NCBI GenBank assembly: GCA_002116315.1
Contig: KZ107861.1
Coordinates: 74,952 to 138,951 of the forward strand
Reading direction: 5' to 3'
Origin: Epicoccum nigrum
Taxonomy: Eukaryota; Ascomycota; Dothideomycetes; Pleosporales; Didymellaceae
DNA length: 64,000 nucleotides
In this document: positions 33,658-45,805 of the stretch, one piece after another
Position numbering within the stretch: the first letter of the stretch is position 1
Layout: the number at the start of each line of letters is the position of its first letter
Notes under the pieces: generated by a model
The model's database searches: none
Seen by the model: the letters and a program-made list of their open reading frames with translations, nothing else
What the model was told of the DNA's origin: nothing
Translations under genes and position numbers: made by a program

Positions 33658-36054
33658 GTTGACACGAACCACGACAATGTGCTAGCGTCAGAAATGCGCG
33701 TTGTCAGAAGGAGGATAATTAACATATCCGGGGCCTGCCGAGCTTAGTATATATACCAAGGTAAAGAACAGTCACACATACCGTGAGGCTGTGATGGCTC
33801 GTTGATGAGACCTTGCGGTGAAGGAGTAACAAACACGCAGGAGGACCACGAGAGTTGTCACCGCAAGGTCCCTTTGTCGAGCCTGTGTGACGGCTACCTA
33901 GGCCGCGTTGACCGAGACGTTTGGCACACGGCCCGAATGCGCTAAAAACGATAGCCATTCCATTTTCGTGCAATGGCGGTGCCGTCGTCGGGCCATAAGC
34001 CGCATCCCCGTGCAAGCTTCGTTCAGACAGGGGCCTCCGGGTCGCACCCGGCGCCCAACGTTGAGCGCCCCGTCTTCCCCGTCCGCCTTATGATTTCACG
34101 GTTCCTGGACCAAACATCGCGGATGCGGGCGATGCGCTTCCGGCTGTGGGAACGTTCAACTTGTGGCTCCACCGACCTGGATGCAAAGGGCAAGGGCGTT
34201 ATCAGTTTCGGATGCCGGCCGAGCACCGACCGTTGTGGTGGGCCTGAGCTGATGTTAATTCAAAAAGAGGCAGTGTCCCCTCCATCGTCGCCGTGCGATG
34301 TCCGGTGGGTAAGGCAGTGCAACAATACTTTTTTGCCTACTTCGTTCCCAGCCAGGCTGACACTCAAGCAGGCTCGGCGATTGACGCTGGCATGCGGAGC
34401 AAATGTTTCAAAACGACCTGTCAGGCCATGTTAATGATCGTATTGGTCGGCACTGCGGCGACTACTTCGTAATGCGGCGAAGCCAGTATCTCATCACTTC
34501 GAACGGACGCCGTCATGCTTGTCGCACACTAAATGGGTACTGGTCAAAGACCCTTGTCTTAGGCACATATGTTGCGCTTCATGTCCATGCAAGGCAATGC
34601 AGGATCCCATCACCAGGGACTTGGAAGCGCGTACAGTACACTCAGTCTTGTTTGAAACCAATGGTACAGCACATCCTAGCAAAATCTGGCGCAGTCCGGA
34701 ATAGCACAGTCAACTGTGTAGCGGTGAACAGTATGACCAGACGTTGGGAGAGTTGGGCCGCACCATAAGCAAGTATGCGTCATGGGGCACGCGCATCAAC
34801 CAGACACGTCGCAAGTGGAGTCCATGAGCTTGGGCCGGGAGTTATGTAGTTGCCAACTCAACAACAGCGAGGCGTGGTGGAAAAAAACATGATGCCACAG
34901 CATGGATGCTGAGTGGTGGATGTGGTAAAAGCGACCCGTCGCGATTTGGAACGAGTAAGCGCCACGTAGCGTGCTCACGTCCGTGCAATGTCTGACTCCA
35001 AGTGGTCGCATCACAGCCTTACCACACATCTCCATGTTGGCAAGTCGAATTACCTGGGGACCTGTCTGCTCTTCATGCATGCCGGACTGAGGCTGAGGCG
35101 TGACATGGTTGCAAGGCAGATTCTTCACACAGCAGGCTACCAAACAGTCAGGTTATAAAACGCCAAAAAGTGATGGACCCTATTCGTGCTTGATGACCGA
35201 CACACCGCAAAGGCATTGAGTGGCTGGATGGATTCCCGCGCTGCAGGCCAAGCCGATAAAACGGGGGGCGGAATGTTCGGCTGTAGACCACAGCATAGTC
35301 TGACAATTCTTACCGGTCCGGATCGCTAGCCATTCGAACAGCCTTCTGGAATACTCTGGTAATAATGCACTGCAGATGTACCCGCTCAGTTGAAGCTCGT
35401 GCGACAGAACAGTCGTTCGTTAAAGGCTTAGAGGTAACATAGGCAACCTCTTAAGGCTGATCAATGAATTTCTGGTTGCACACGAGTGCCCAGCATCACC
35501 CGATTGCGATCGCTGAGAAACCGAGTACCCGACCCGATCGGCAGGGCTATGTAACGGACGGAAGTCAATGCAGTATGGGGCTGAATCTGGTATCTATGCT
35601 TCTCACGTTCCTTAGAAGAGGTGAGCGTTGCACTAGGATCGGCACCTTGATCTCCGTTGTCAGCAACGAGTCAGCGTCGACAATGGGTTCATGAAAGCCG
35701 CACGTACACAGTAAATAAGTACATACCTAGGTATCCATTCTGGTAGTCATGGACTGCATACTTAGCCTCTAGTTCTTAGCGTCGGGAACGAGTAATGATT
35801 GCGGGGTAGGAGTATGGGGTGGTGGGGGCTCCGCGGCAACACTAGTCTTGGTACGAAATACCGACCTTTGCCATGCTGAGTTATTTCGAGGATACAGATC
35901 GGAGTAGATCGGCTTTCCATCTTCTTGACGGTGCTTGTCGTTGTCGTACATCATTCGGACCCCAGAGCAAATAGGTGGCAGTACTTCGGGAGTATGACAA
36001 TCACTGGATATAAGCCAATCAATATGGAAGACCGGTCGTATATGGTCCCGCAGC
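33658..36054. other. Gene-poor divergent intergenic region, 2.4 kb
   Basis: It separates the divergent acyltransferase and acyl-CoA synthetase genes. No open frame on either strand shows a recognisable domain, and no repeat stands out by eye. No CCTCGG motif was found in it. Confidence 0.5.
33747..33756 (-). promoter_or_regulatory. TATA-like box of the acyltransferase
   Basis: GTATATATAC lies 90 bp upstream of the ATG, the same palindrome as at F-box-like copy 7. Confidence 0.4.
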
Positions 36055-37864
36055 ATGCTGGACACAGTGTGCTTCCTAACACGGTATTGCCCCCCTGAGC
36101 ATATGCCTATGATACTAACTTTGACAGCCTCTTTTCAGCCGCTTGCTCAGATTTGCAAGTCGGATACCTGCTCGTATAGCGATTGATGATGTGCGGTCTA
36201 AGCATCAACGAACACACTTGGAACTGCTATCCGATGTCCTGGCGTTGCGCAGAACAATTTCGAATACATTGGATCCTGCAACATTGGAAGCTTTACGACA
36301 GAGAGACGAGATCTACATCGCCATAGTTGCCGCCGGTGGCTACGAATATGCCGTTGCGATGCTGGCGGTTCTTGCGTTGGGTGCTGCAGCTGTACCAATC
36401 ACACCTGCACTCCCTGTGGAAGAGATGGCTTACTTTGTCGAAAAGTCAAGCTCTGCTCTGGTTCTTGCCAGCTCTTTGGACCTTAGGAAGTGCTGTGAAC
36501 TTGAGAAGCGGATTTCATCTACGAGTAACGAGCACTTCCGCGGGGTTCCCATCGGCTCATGCATCTACGCCCCAAAGCTGGACGCATCAGACTTTATAAT
36601 ATCTTCTGATCGTGCACTAGAAGAAAACTCGCCTGCTATTGTTATCTTCACGAGCGGCACAACTGGTCCCCCGAAAGGAGCCGTCATGCGCAGATCGTTT
36701 GTCTTCGACTGCGCCTTATCTGTTGCAGATCACTATAAGCTTGCTGAGGACGACGTGATGCTACACGTATTGCCAGTTCACCATGCAACTGGCGTCGGTA
36801 TAAACTTCTTCCCATTTCTCATTTCTGGTAGTTGTATCGAGTTTCGGAGTGGTAGCTTCGATGAGGTATGGATGTGGGAGAGGTGGAAGGAGGGTGCAAC
36901 TGATTCCAAGCGACGGTTGACTTTTTTCTCAGGTGTACCGACCATCTACATGCGGATGCGACGTCACTATCAGCGCCACCTTGCGAAGCTCCCATCGGTA
37001 GACTTGGCAAAATACATTGCTGGTGCACGGCAATTCCGTGCATGTCTTTGCGGAACATCAGCGTTACCACAGCCGCTGAATGAGTTTTGGGCGACACTCA
37101 TGCAAAAGAGAATAATACAGAGGTATGGTGCTACCGAGTTCGGCGCTATCTTCAAGGTTCGGCTTGATGATAAGAGAGTCCCTGAAGGATCCGTGGGTCA
37201 GATCGCAAGTGGCATAGACGTTAAGCTTTCAGATGGTAATGAGGGCGAGATATTAGTGAAAAGCCCAGTAAGTGAGCCAAAGCGATTATTGTCTTGCTTT
37301 GGTTAATCGGATTAGCACATGTTTTCGAAATACCTGCAAGATCCAGAAGCCACAGCAAAGGCCCACGACGAAGACGGCTACTTTCGGACAGGCGATATAG
37401 CTCGGAAGGAGGGGTCCTACTATTATATCGTCGGCCGAGCATCGCTAGACATCATCAAAACTGGAGGCTATAAGATCTCTGCTCTCGACATCGAGCGCGA
37501 GCTCCTAGGGCTGCCTTACATATCTGAAGCTATGGTGGTGGGCGTCGCCGATGAGGAATTCGGGCAACGAGTAGCCGCATTGGTATCGTTGCAGGAAGAA
37601 GAATTGTCTGATGCGTTCCTCGAAACGTACGGCAATGCTGAGCACATACTTACAATTGAAGACGTACGCAGAGACTTGCGTGAGAGGCTGGCAGGATACA
37701 AGATGCCAACGCTACTTCGCATCGCATCTGGAGAGCTTCCCAAAACAGCGACCGGCAAGGTACAAAAGAAGATCCTTGGCCCAAAGTTCTTTCCACTTGA
37801 TTATGAGGCGTGCCCTGAGGTTCAACAGTGGGTGATGCCAAGCATGCATCTGGCAAAGCTTTGA
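36055..37864 (+). CDS. Peroxisomal acyl-CoA synthetase (ANL superfamily, ACSF3-like), PTS1 AKL
   Basis: Three exons (36055-36083, 36139-37267, 37316-37864) give 568 aa. The enzyme activates a carboxylic acid with ATP to an acyl-AMP and then a CoA thioester. The P-loop FTSGTTGPPKGAVM lies at about residues 180-193, RYGATEFGA is the A5-like motif, GYFRTGDIA the A7-like motif, and LPKTATGKVQKK holds the C-terminal catalytic Lys. Overall arrangement resembles ACSF3-type malonyl/methylmalonyl-CoA synthetases, but substrate is not proven. The protein ends LAKL, a PTS1 variant. The 29-nt first exon was chosen because it supplies the only ATG that splices in frame into the conserved N-terminus. Confidence 0.9.
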
Positions 37865-38700
37865 TGGAAAGTTGCTGGAATTGAATGAAGCGACGCTGCG
37901 AGAGGTGTACTTTGTTGGGCTATATTCACGCGGTCGTAGATCACAGCGTACCGACCTCCCTGTATGTGGTGATTAGTCCACTGTGGTAGGCTATGTACAC
38001 ATCACCTGCTGAGACTCAGTATGCAGTCACTGAATCTCTCCCGCTTCACAAGCTCTCATCCTAGATGGTGAATTTCATGTTTGTGATTTGACCCGTGTCT
38101 TTTCTTATGGCAATTCTGCGATGTGCGATACTCCCGCTTCTCGGTCTCCGTATCCTGAACGTCGATCGATCAGAACCATAGGCATTACCTACTCCTAAAT
38201 CATACGGTTCCCTGTTCATTGCGCTGCAAAATGGCCCTAGGATCCTGGATCAATGTCCTACAAGGTGAGATGCGAATTTCACCCCTCATACTTCGTACAA
38301 CGTAGACTTGAAGGTCGGCCAATTAACCTGTGGATGTTATATCCACGTCACGTGCTATTTGTTATCGCAAGCAGCCCTGGTGCGGCGAGAAATCGGCCAA
38401 GTCGCGACGGATTTTACCCAACGCGAAGGCCGTATCTCCCTTCCACAACCTGGCAGGTCCATCGTCATACCCCACAATCTCAAATAATGTCCGCAGCGAT
38501 TCAGATACGCTCCTGCTATTGGCCGTACGTCATAGAATAGCCTCGAATGTCGGGAAGACAATCTACCGCCTCAAGCTACCCCACCAGGAGCTGTGCAACC
38601 AAAAAGGCTACTTGCGCCCTCAATTGCAGCATCTCTAATTTTCATCGCAATCGCCTCTTTCCAATAGTCTACACCTCCAGCACGAATCATTTCGCCCAAG
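37865..38700. other. Intergenic, no supported gene
   Basis: This spacer of 0.84 kb lies upstream of the dienelactone hydrolase gene. Nothing specific is seen. Confidence 0.5.
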
Positions 38701-39482
38701 ATGTCCTGTGAGAACTGCAAGACCGGCTTCAAGTGGAACGGTACTGCCTCAGGCAAGGAGACCACACTCAACAACGCAAAGGCCTACGTGACAGGCGATT
38801 CGAAGGATGCCGCCATCCTCATCCTGACCGACATCTTCGGCTGGACGCTGCCCAACATCCGCTTGATCGCTGACCACTTCGCCAAGGAGTCTCAGGCGAC
38901 CGTCTACGTACCCGACCTGTAAGCTCTGCTGATGATAGCTCAGGTGAAGCCGTACTGACTTCTCACAGTTTCGATGGCGAAGTCGTCGACCCCGATGCCC
39001 TGTCCGATCCCGAGAAGGCTAAGAAGTTCGACCTCATGGCTTTTCTCGGCCGCAACAGCAAAGACGTCCGCTACCCCGCGATCAAGGAGCACGCTCAGAC
39101 GCTGAAGAAGCAATATAAGAAGGTCGCCGCGATTGGTTACTGCTACGGAGGATGGGCCTGCTTCAAGCTCGGCGCCGATCCCCAGCTCATCGATGCCATC
39201 TCCATGGCTCACCCTTCGATGGTTGAGAAGGCTGAGATTGATGCCACCAAGGTCCCTATTCAGATCCTTGCGCCTGAGAACGATTTTGCGTTCACCGAGG
39301 AGCTCAAGAAGTACGCGGTTGAGAAGCTACCCCAGCTGAACATCCCCTATGAGTACATTTACTTCCCTGTTGTGCAGCACGGATTCGCCGCGCGCGGTGA
39401 CCCCAACGACCCTACGCAGAAGGCTGCACTGGAGAAGGCGAAGAGGGATGCCGTTGGATTTTTCAACGAGTACCTGCACTAG
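38701..39482 (+). CDS. Dienelactone hydrolase family protein
   Basis: Two exons (38701-38918 and 38969-39482) give 243 aa, a normal length for this alpha/beta-hydrolase family. The Cys-Asp-His triad is visible: Cys131 in GYCYGGW, Asp178 in APENDFAF and His210 in QHGFAARGD. Members hydrolyse dienelactones and related esters, and in fungi many have broader carboxymethylenebutenolidase-like activity. The first residues MSCENCKTGF contain a short Cys pair typical of the fungal branch. There is no signal peptide, so the product is probably cytosolic. The gene stands alone, 0.8 kb from the acyl-CoA synthetase on the same strand. It has no FarA-type motif. Confidence 0.92.
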
Positions 39483-41745
39483 GAGGTTAGTACGTGAGAA
39501 GTCAAAAATAATATCACGATTAATGTCACGACTGGTCATGTCTGGACCGTTTCTTGTACTGTGCTTGTGCCCGACTCGAGTCGACAAGGACGTGACGAGA
39601 AAACTACGCTAGCTGCGCAGTCTGAGCGTCAATCCTTCCAATTTGTGCCCGCGCATAATTACTCTGTTGCTGCTACATGTCCTCCGCAGACCTTTTCACA
39701 GCACTACTTCCCGATAACGTCTTCTAAATATGACACCTACCAACACCGACTTTGCCGAATGGATCTAGGGACAGTCCATGGTGCGCAACTAGACTCCACT
39801 GTCGACATTGCACACCACTGTGTGTGAATCCGTCCATGTCCGCCTGGTCGCCCTGAATGCTCCCGACGCATCTTCTGCACATAACATTAGAGCCGTGTTC
39901 ATGGTATTCAACATACGTCGAATAAGGAGCATGAAGAAGGAACATAGCGTCAGCTTCACGAGAACACATGTGCATACATATAGACTGTTGCGAAAACTTA
40001 CGGCCGAACCTCGAAAACTTCAGTACATCTTTCAGAGGCAGCCAAGGCTGGGTTGCCTGATATCCTCAAGGCGGCATTCTCCTTGCGATTTGGCGACAAC
40101 AGGGATGAATTGTGCATATCCTGATATAAGCCAACAACTTGATCACAGAGAATCAGATCTGGAGCTACATTCACCGTCGCGACGGAGGCTTATGATCCAG
40201 TCGAGCGGCAGCCTCGCTGGGCTTTCAAGATTCGAGGGACAGATGCAACTCACAAACATTCAGCTACAGGGGTTGTGTGGTATATACTAAACGTAGAATC
40301 GGCTTTGCTTGGCCCTGCCAAGCCCAGCAGCCTGTGGGATAGCTGCATGGAGCCGACGAGATGCAATACGGGTAGGGCACGGGCATGACTACAGTGCAAA
40401 GGCTCCGCCAGCAGAATGTGACTGAGGCGTCGAGTCGTAGGAAGCTACTTGTTTCCGATGCCATGCTCAACTCAGAGGCATTCTCCGAAACTTGGCTTTG
40501 GATGAGTGCTGTTGTCTACTGCGCTGATAGACTTGGCGAACCGTGCAATGATTGAGCTTCAGCCAATTCTTCGAGCTCTAGATTCAAATAGTCCAGTCCC
40601 GATGGTACAGACCTCGGATCAAGGGAACGATGGGCCTACTAAGTAGGATCTGGAGGATCTGAAAGAGCCGCATGGGGATAGTCAACATGCAGGGTCTATA
40701 TTTGCACGCCTAACACGAATAAATCCTTAGGCATTCATTCGGCCCATTTACGATCACTGAAATATGTACATCAGGCGTCCTCACTTGGCGTACCCACGTG
40801 GTTCCGCTCTTTCACACGCACGGCGTACTATAGTTCGCTGCGGACCGGGCCAGGAACAGCCACAAACGTCGGCTTACTGGCGTTAATCTATGGGTGCTCT
40901 CTATTGTTGTTGTAAATCAGACAAGATCGGATGGCAAGATAATTTGGTGTATCCCTTGATCCGGGTTTGTACGTGTAGGGTTCGGTTGATCCTTTGGAAG
41001 TTTACCCTAACACGCGATTCGTGACACGAAAATAATGAAAGGCTCCAGGCTCTGGGAGATTTTACGAGATCAACACGATGTGGATATAATGAGGGAGATG
41101 GATTACACTAGGCGAATTTCAGGCCATCACAGCCATCACAGCCATCACAAGCTTGTGAGTGGTACGATGGGACGGGAGAGCCCGCTGTTTCTTTTTAAAG
41201 CTGCGAAGCTCAGACAATTGCACAGTGGTGAACACCAAAGTCCATTTCCGGTGTACATGCGGACGAGAGCGCGCTTTGCTCTGATTGGCTGAGGTGGTGG
41301 CTCCTTCCCTTCTAGCTCTCGTATGGCCGCCTAACCAACACCTCTAGCTACCTACTCCACCACACCCGTCCCCGTTATACCGTAGTGCAATAATAGTCGG
41401 CGAACCTGAAGCTCGTACAGAACATGCCGTGGACATCATGGCACCCCACCACCGGCTTTTTGACCCCCGCGGCTTCCGGACTTTACTCAACGGATTCTGC
41501 AGAATGCGCTCAAGCGCAACAAAGCCCCATTGTTTCAGAGGCCTATGTGATCGAGGGCGAAAAGTTATGGAAGTTGTCGATAGAGCGGTGGCGCGTTGTT
41601 GCACGCCTGACGGCAAGCGCGTGTTTCGAGGACTTCCTTCGCTCTATTAGCAGCCGGCCTTGTAGCAGTCATTGTATATAAGGTTGCATCGCATACGCAG
41701 ACAGAACATCAAACCAAGATCATCATTGCAAACAAATTGATCATC
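39483..41745. other. Intergenic, 2.26 kb, no supported gene
   Basis: It contains the 3' flank of the hydrolase and the promoter of the GH71 gene. A short 9-bp tandem (GCCATCACA, three units, about 41122-41150) was noted. No gene is supported. Confidence 0.5.
41675..41681 (+). promoter_or_regulatory. TATA box of the GH71 gene
   Basis: TATATAA lies about 70 bp upstream of the ATG at 41746, with a CA-rich leader between. Confidence 0.5.
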
Positions 41746-43256
41746 ATGCTCACTCCCACTGTCGTTGTCGGTCTTTTGGCCGCCCTAGGTTCGGGTGCGG
41801 CTGTCCAGCAGCGTGCCACCAAGAACAAGCCAGTGTAAGCCGACCAAGTATCTGTACAGAGACATTAAGTTATTAATCAACGAAATCAGGTTCGCGCACT
41901 ACATGATAGGGCAGATCAATCCCTCGGAGACTCAGACGGATATTGACAATGCTGCAACACTGGGTATCGATGGATTTGCGCTCAACTTCGGTAAGACCAT
42001 ATTGCTTTGCTCTTTACCAGTTATTATAATTTTTCTAACAATTTCACAGACCAGTTTCAGGATTGGTCCATGAACACTGTCAAGGACATGTTCGACTACG
42101 CTGACAAGAAAGACTTCAAGCTTTTCTTCTCCTTCGACCACAACGGGGCATTGGTAAAGCCCCAGAACTACGAGAATTACCTTGCGGACCACGTGAACCG
42201 GAAGTCGTATTTCAAGATCGATGGAAGACCTCTGGTATCCACATTCGGTGGTGAGAAAGTCACGAACGACGAGTGGGCCAGGCTGAAGGGTGTCGTCGAC
42301 CCGGTAGCAGGCAAGAAGACTCTTCTCATTCCTGGCTTCTACCGGGATGTGAGTCCTGCAAATGTCTTCACCACCCGATCCAACATTGACGGAGTCTTTA
42401 ACTGGAATTCTTGGCAAGACACCAACCAGGGCAAGCAGCCGGTTTCCATAGCGAACGACCAAGCATACATGACAAAAGCTCACGATTCGGGAAGGCTGTT
42501 CATGATGGGAATCTCCCCTCTGCAGTACAAGAACATGAACGCGGGCAACAACTGGTACCGTCGTGGCGAAGAAAACCTGGAGATTCGTCTCGGTCAGGCC
42601 TTGTCGCTGCAGCCGGACATGTTGCAGTTTCAGTCTTGGAATGATGCTGGTGAGAGTCACTACATGGGCAATGTCTGGCAGACACCCATGAGCACATCGC
42701 CAGAGATTCAAGAGCTCGTCAAAGACCGCCCTCACACAGCATACTGGCCGATCATGAAAGCTTTCATCAAGGTATGGAAGAACGGCGAGACGACAACTGA
42801 CAACATGGTACCTGCAAATGGCAAGCCTGTTGAGGGTGCTTTCTGGCACCACACACTGACCGTCGACGCTTCGTGCGGCACTGATAAGCAGCCGAAATCT
42901 GCCGATATCAAGAAAGCTGCTGAAGACGTTGTCACTGCTATTCTCATGGTTGCTAAGGGCCAGACGAACTTGAAGGCCGTGGTCAACGTGGGTGGTGTCC
43001 AACTCGACGCCGTGAAAAGCTTGAAGCCAGGCTACAATGCGCTCAAATTCTCGGGTGACAGCTTCAAGAAAGGCGGAAAGGTGCAGCTCGAAGTTTGGGA
43101 CGGCAGCACCATGGTTGGAGGTGGTTACGGAGCAATCTCGGTAAGTGTTTGTCTGTTGATAACGCTTTGGACAGTACTAACAAGGTATAGGTGTCTACCT
43201 CTGCTACCGGCAAGGCTTGCAACTACAACTTCCAGGTAGTCGCTGTACCCAGCTAG
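41746..43256 (+). CDS. Secreted alpha-1,3-glucanase (mutanase), GH71
   Basis: Four exons (41746-41834, 41890-41990, 42050-43140, 43191-43256) give 448 aa. GH71 enzymes hydrolyse alpha-1,3-glucan of the fungal cell wall, in wall remodelling or attack on other fungi. The N-terminus MLTPTVVVGLLAALGSGAAV is a signal peptide. The mature protein starts the glucanase fold with FAHYMIGQ and DIDNAATLGIDGFALNFG. Later blocks are FFSFDHNG and the GEESHY-like GESHYMG site preceded by QSWNDA. There is no carbohydrate-binding module: the protein ends soon after the catalytic domain and a small beta-rich region. All junctions are GT-AG. Confidence 0.92.
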
Positions 43257-43450
43257 ATGTCATGATCTAAGCCGAATGCATGCGAAAAGAGGGCGCTATG
43301 GCCAAGCCGGTCCTATTAGATAAGCGAATACCGGGACAAATCTGATTCGTTACACGAAACCCGCCTATTGCTGAGGTGGCATGATCAGAGATAAGAACTG
43401 CAATACATAGCTACCCTAGACGCTCCCAATCATTACAACACGCTATCATC

Positions 43451-45490
43451 ATGACTGAAGTTCACAATTTAAATCCAAAGATACCGCTCTGCACTGCTGC
43501 TTACGAGCCTTTAGGCAACGAACTCTTTCAACTGATACTTACGAAGGAGAACAAGGCTGAGATCTTCGAACACGGCCTGACAAAGCTACGCAAAAATCAA
43601 CATGAAGCTTCAGATGTACTCGAAATTCTAGAGAAATGGGATCCACTCACCAGGTCTCTGTTTACACTGCGGTCTCCATCCACGATCCTCGATACTCCAT
43701 TCCGACTCGTGTACCCCATGACTGACAAGTCATCATTCGATGAGACTGGCTTCTATGTTCGTCAATACATGGCTGTATCTTACTGCTGGCGATCCAAAGA
43801 TTTCCTGCCTGTTGGCTACGAGAGGCACGATGGCTGGCCCGTGAGTAAACCTTTCGTGGATGCTATGATCGGCGAGAAAAACCATCCCCGCGTGGGGATC
43901 TGGATGGATCAGCTCTGCATAAACCAAGACTCTGCAGAAGACAAACGAAGTTCTGTTGCGGCTATGGACGTCATCTATCGCTCTTGTATCCGGCTTCTTG
44001 TCTTACTGGAAGATGTTTTCCTCGATGAAGCAGAGATTGCCTTGCACTCCAAATACGACTTGCCAAGGGCCCAGTATGATCCAGCTTGGAGACCGCCAGC
44101 TCACGAGGAGCCTGTAATCGCAAGCTTCTACAGGAAAGTCGCTTCTGCCCGGTGGTGGGAGCGCGCCTGGTGCTTTCATGAATTCAACACTAATGAACCA
44201 TGGACGGACAAGAGACAATGCAACGAGATACACAATGCCACATTCATAATGAATGGACCGAATGGATCTACGGTGAAGATAAAGTGGTGGACCCTCCACT
44301 TCATCATGTGTTTAGCTTCTCATGAGGAGCGGATCCAGGAAATATTCATACCAGTCGACCATGGAGATCGCGAGCCTGGGTTTAGGGGTAGTATCATGGC
44401 AAGACATAACGCTGTCAGCACGAAAGGTTGTATGCTGTTGGAAGACAGGCTCAGTATCATGGTAAACCTCTCTGGGCTTGCGCTTGCCTACCAGGGACAG
44501 ACACGGCAGAGTGCGGAAGAGGTCATGTACATCAGTGCTGTACTGGCCATGGCGGCCGGCGAAGCATATCCACTTACGATGTTCGGTGGACCAATTATTC
44601 CTGCGATGCGGGAATCTTGGTTTCAGCGGCATCTGCTCAACGATGTGACCATTCCAAAGTTCAGGCTACGGGATCTCAAGGGAGTCCATCGTGTCTCTAT
44701 GCAGAATATTGAGCTGGATATGATCTTCCTCCTGCCTCCTGCAGCATGGAGAGGAGTCGAAGATGAGGACCTCGATCCAACATACAGAATCTTCCCCAAG
44801 ACTATTGCAACTACACTCCCGGCTACACATGGTCCAACAAGCGAAGTCTTGACAACTGTAAGACGTCCTGATGAAGACCTGGACAAACCGCGCAGAAAAT
44901 TCCTGGCTGGCTGCCTGATGAACGGCCCCGATTTTACAGCCAGACTCTGGACACAGTTGAGAACAGACGTGATTGGGCCTAACTACAATCAGGGTCTGTT
45001 CAAAGAACTGGCGCCAAATCCATCACTACTTCCAGCTGCGATAGAGTTATTGCGACAACTCTTTCCAGTCACAACGCTGCTAACCATTCCAGCATCGTCA
45101 GAGTTTAATATTGAAGACGCACAGCTATTCCTCACGTGGCTTACAGACCCACGCTCCTTGTACTACATTGGTGTCTTCACATACCAAATTCAACGCGGTC
45201 TTGGTGGCCAAGGCGCTTTCACCACAGGTGCACAGGTCAATGCGCACTTCACTGATGGTCCTTCCGATGAGTTGGTAGCTGCAGTGCCAATTGATTTGTT
45301 TGATATGTCTTGTATACCTCTTCGAATATGGCTTCTACGCCCTTGCAAGGGAAAAGGCGCTACAAGTCAATGGAGACTTGTTGGGAAGGCATTGCTTCTG
45401 GGTGAGCCTGATTTGAGGATGGAGGCTAGGAAAAGCAAGGGCAGGGATGATGCAGCAGTGGAGTTTAGGAGGGTGATCGTTGGTGGCTGA
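43451..45490 (+). CDS. HET-domain protein, single exon, intact
   Basis: An uninterrupted frame of 679 codons contains the HET signature: YMAVSYCWRSKDF at about residues 107-119, GIWMDQLCINQDSAED at about 153-168, and an AMDVIYRSCIRLLVLLED block. The HET domain occupies the N-terminal third, and the rest has no motif I recognise. Such proteins control heterokaryon incompatibility or other death responses, with a TIR-like fold for the HET domain. It sits between GH71 and the Zn2Cys6 regulator on the same strand. In contrast to the HET relic at 26-27.7 kb it has no lesion, which suggests maintained selection. Confidence 0.88.
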   Translation: MTEVHNLNPKIPLCTAAYEPLGNELFQLILTKENKAEIFEHGLTKLRKNQHEASDVLEILEKWDPLTRSLFTLRSPSTILDTPFRLVYPMTDKSSFDETGFYVRQYMAVSYCWRSKDFLPVGYERHDGWPVSKPFVDAMIGEKNHPRVGIWMDQLCINQDSAEDKRSSVAAMDVIYRSCIRLLVLLEDVFLDEAEIALHSKYDLPRAQYDPAWRPPAHEEPVIASFYRKVASARWWERAWCFHEFNTNEPWTDKRQCNEIHNATFIMNGPNGSTVKIKWWTLHFIMCLASHEERIQEIFIPVDHGDREPGFRGSIMARHNAVSTKGCMLLEDRLSIMVNLSGLALAYQGQTRQSAEEVMYISAVLAMAAGEAYPLTMFGGPIIPAMRESWFQRHLLNDVTIPKFRLRDLKGVHRVSMQNIELDMIFLLPPAAWRGVEDEDLDPTYRIFPKTIATTLPATHGPTSEVLTTVRRPDEDLDKPRRKFLAGCLMNGPDFTARLWTQLRTDVIGPNYNQGLFKELAPNPSLLPAAIELLRQLFPVTTLLTIPASSEFNIEDAQLFLTWLTDPRSLYYIGVFTYQIQRGLGGQGAFTTGAQVNAHFTDGPSDELVAAVPIDLFDMSCIPLRIWLLRPCKGKGATSQWRLVGKALLLGEPDLRMEARKSKGRDDAAVEFRRVIVGG

Positions 45491-45805
45491 CAAAAGAAGA
45501 GGTCAGCCCTACATCTATGAATACTTGTCAAAGATCAGAAGCGTGCAGTGCTGAATCTGCTAAATGTGCGAACACAGCGCAGTCGTTAGGTCGAGATGGC
45601 AGGCGAAGGCGCAAGGGCTCCCGGTCAATTGCGGCCCCGCAACGTGGGTCAAGCTCCTGCACTCCCGTTGCCGAACGCGAGATCTCCCTTCAGCTTCAAC
45701 CGCGGCCGTCAAAGCCCCACAAGCACTGGCGTCTTCTCATACTCTTCTTGCTGAGCTGTCACACATAACGCAGATGTGTACCGTATCTAGAGAAGTGGCG
45801 CGTAG
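45491..45805. other. Intergenic upstream of the regulator gene
   Basis: This spacer is the promoter region of the Zn2Cys6 gene. No CCTCGG motif or other feature is seen. Confidence 0.4.

Noticed and set aside
33973..34768. Plus-strand frames in the gene-poor gap
   Set aside because: No domain, no consistent splice pattern and no conserved motif.
35769..36065. 98-codon minus-strand frame overlapping the first exon of the synthetase
   Set aside because: Plausible composition, but no known motif, and it overlaps the synthetase start antisense.
41122..41150. Three units of a GCCATCACA tandem as a possible minisatellite or CRISPR-like array
   Set aside because: It is too short and has no spacers; a simple local duplication.
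42007..43002. 356-codon minus-strand frame
   Set aside because: It is the shadow of the GH71 exon on the plus strand.
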